From: JBMFOH01 sp049969715 [NCBI: bacterium] | GTDB taxonomy: Bacteria; DUMJ01 | Direction of reading: 5' to 3' | NCBI GenBank assembly: GCA_049969715.1 | Contig: JBMFOH010000007.1 | Location: 12,017 to 76,016, forward strand | DNA: 64,000 bases | Part shown: positions 63,582-64,000 of the stretch, piece by piece | Layout: each line of letters opens with the position of its first letter | How positions within the stretch are numbered: the first letter of the stretch is position 1 | Made by a program: the position numbers and the translations under genes | The notes under the pieces: generated by a model | The model's input: the letters and a program-made list of their open reading frames with translations, nothing else | Told to the model about the DNA's origin: nothing | The model's database searches: none

Positions 63582-64000
63582 ATTCTCCAGTGTCTCATTT
63601 CTAGAGCTACCTCCTAATCGGTCTTCAAAATAAACAGCTAACTCCGCCAGTATCAAGTGCCAATCCTTTATTTTCTATCGCTAGATACACCCCCTTGAAT
63701 AATGCCTTATCATGTTGTGTATATCAGCCTCCTTATCTCCGGAGGATATTTGAAAAATGTAGCCAAGCTCTCCCAGTTATTCCTCCAGGAATTTACTATA
63801 TGTGGGTATCTTTTACCCCATTTCTCCTCAAACCTGTCTAACGCTATCAATGCCATCTCTTCTGTTGGCGCTTGATAGATCTCTTTTAAATCTTTAGATA
63901 CCTCTTTAAGGTCTTTGTAAGAAACAAGCCTTAAAGAGTTTCGTATCTGATGCACAATACATACCTGTATCTCTGACTTAGGAAATGCTCCCCTTACTGC
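63558..64000 (-). mobile_element. Decayed IS256-family insertion sequence, right part of element beyond window
   Basis: The minus strand encodes the C-terminal part of a mutator-type (IS256) transposase, entering from the right edge. CIVHQIRNSLRLVSYKD, EEKWGKRYPHIVNSWRNNW and FKYPPEIRRLIYTT are characteristic. After YTT (63713) the usual NAIEGF segment is missing. DKALFKGVYLAIENK then appears, and DWHLILAELAVYFEDRL follows in another frame, ending at 63573. The gene therefore has a deletion and a frameshift and is not functional. Its outer end is near 63558. Confidence 0.8.

Overview
The window is AT-rich and densely coded, with heavy use of AGA/AGG/ATA codons. It looks like chromosome from an anaerobic, probably thermophilic bacterium. 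Signs of anaerobiosis are a class III ribonucleotide reductase with its activase, a rubrerythrin-like ferritin, a 4Fe-4S family 4 uracil-DNA glycosylase, several radical SAM enzymes and a 2-oxoacid:ferredoxin oxidoreductase subunit. An LptF/LptG-type permease next to CsaB and WecG/TagA homologues suggests a diderm envelope. Homologues of Thermotoga iolM/iolN and a PAC2 protein fit a deep-branching thermophilic lineage, but I cannot name the phylum. No rRNA or tRNA gene was recognised.

Layout. 1-3492 (-): overlapping genes for a zinc phospholipase C-like exported protein, an ABC ATPase fused to an unknown domain, a uracil-DNA glycosylase, a ferritin-like protein and a truncated exported protein. 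3610-4482 (+): PAC2 protein. 4512-14387 (-): sugar regulon with a cupin, a GntR/LacI hybrid regulator, a ribose-type ABC importer, a UroD-like protein, a GH2 beta-mannosidase and a GH5 glycanase. 14472-16791 (+): DUF6485, four-carbon acid sugar kinase and PdxA2, followed by a nucleotidyltransferase remnant. 17036-28055: sirtuin, membrane glycosyltransferase, beta-CASP nuclease, a second UroD-like protein, an NRAMP transporter, an exported isoaspartyl methyltransferase, a spermidine synthase-like membrane protein and a phosphoesterase. 28100-32408 (+): nucleotide operon (nrdD, dcd, nrdG, arsenate reductase-like, pyrR). 32425-36389 (-): inositol-type operon (unknown protein, iolM-like, iolN-like, alcohol dehydrogenase). 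36621-39039 (+): regulator, radical SAM/SPASM protein and cupin.

39064-45908: membrane flippase-like protein, an alpha-galactosidase gene broken by two single-base frameshifts, acpS, anmK, an orphan oxidoreductase gamma subunit, a peptidase and a glyoxalase-fold protein. 46015-50325 (+): MEDS/PAS/HD-GYP phosphodiesterase and a two-component pair. 50363-52182 (-): small exported protein, sensory-rhodopsin-transducer-like protein, and a CDF metal exporter behind a structured leader resembling a NiCo riboswitch. 52414-56567 (-): seven-gene operon headed by a CstR-like repressor with its operator, then thioredoxins, thioredoxin reductase, uppP, a cyclase and a PHP phosphatase. 56625-62954 (-): AmrS-like radical SAM, DUF72, deoB, phosphoribosyltransferase, LptF/G-like, tagA-like and csaB-like genes. 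62955-64000: a long non-coding stretch, then a small gene cut by a decayed IS256-family element.

Points most worth a second look: two genes whose best start codon is ATT; a 76-bp imperfect palindrome present twice in opposite orientation, about 16 kb apart; the CDF leader with a possible translational ON switch; the CstR-like thioredoxin operon; and the uncharacterised first gene of the iolMN-type operon.
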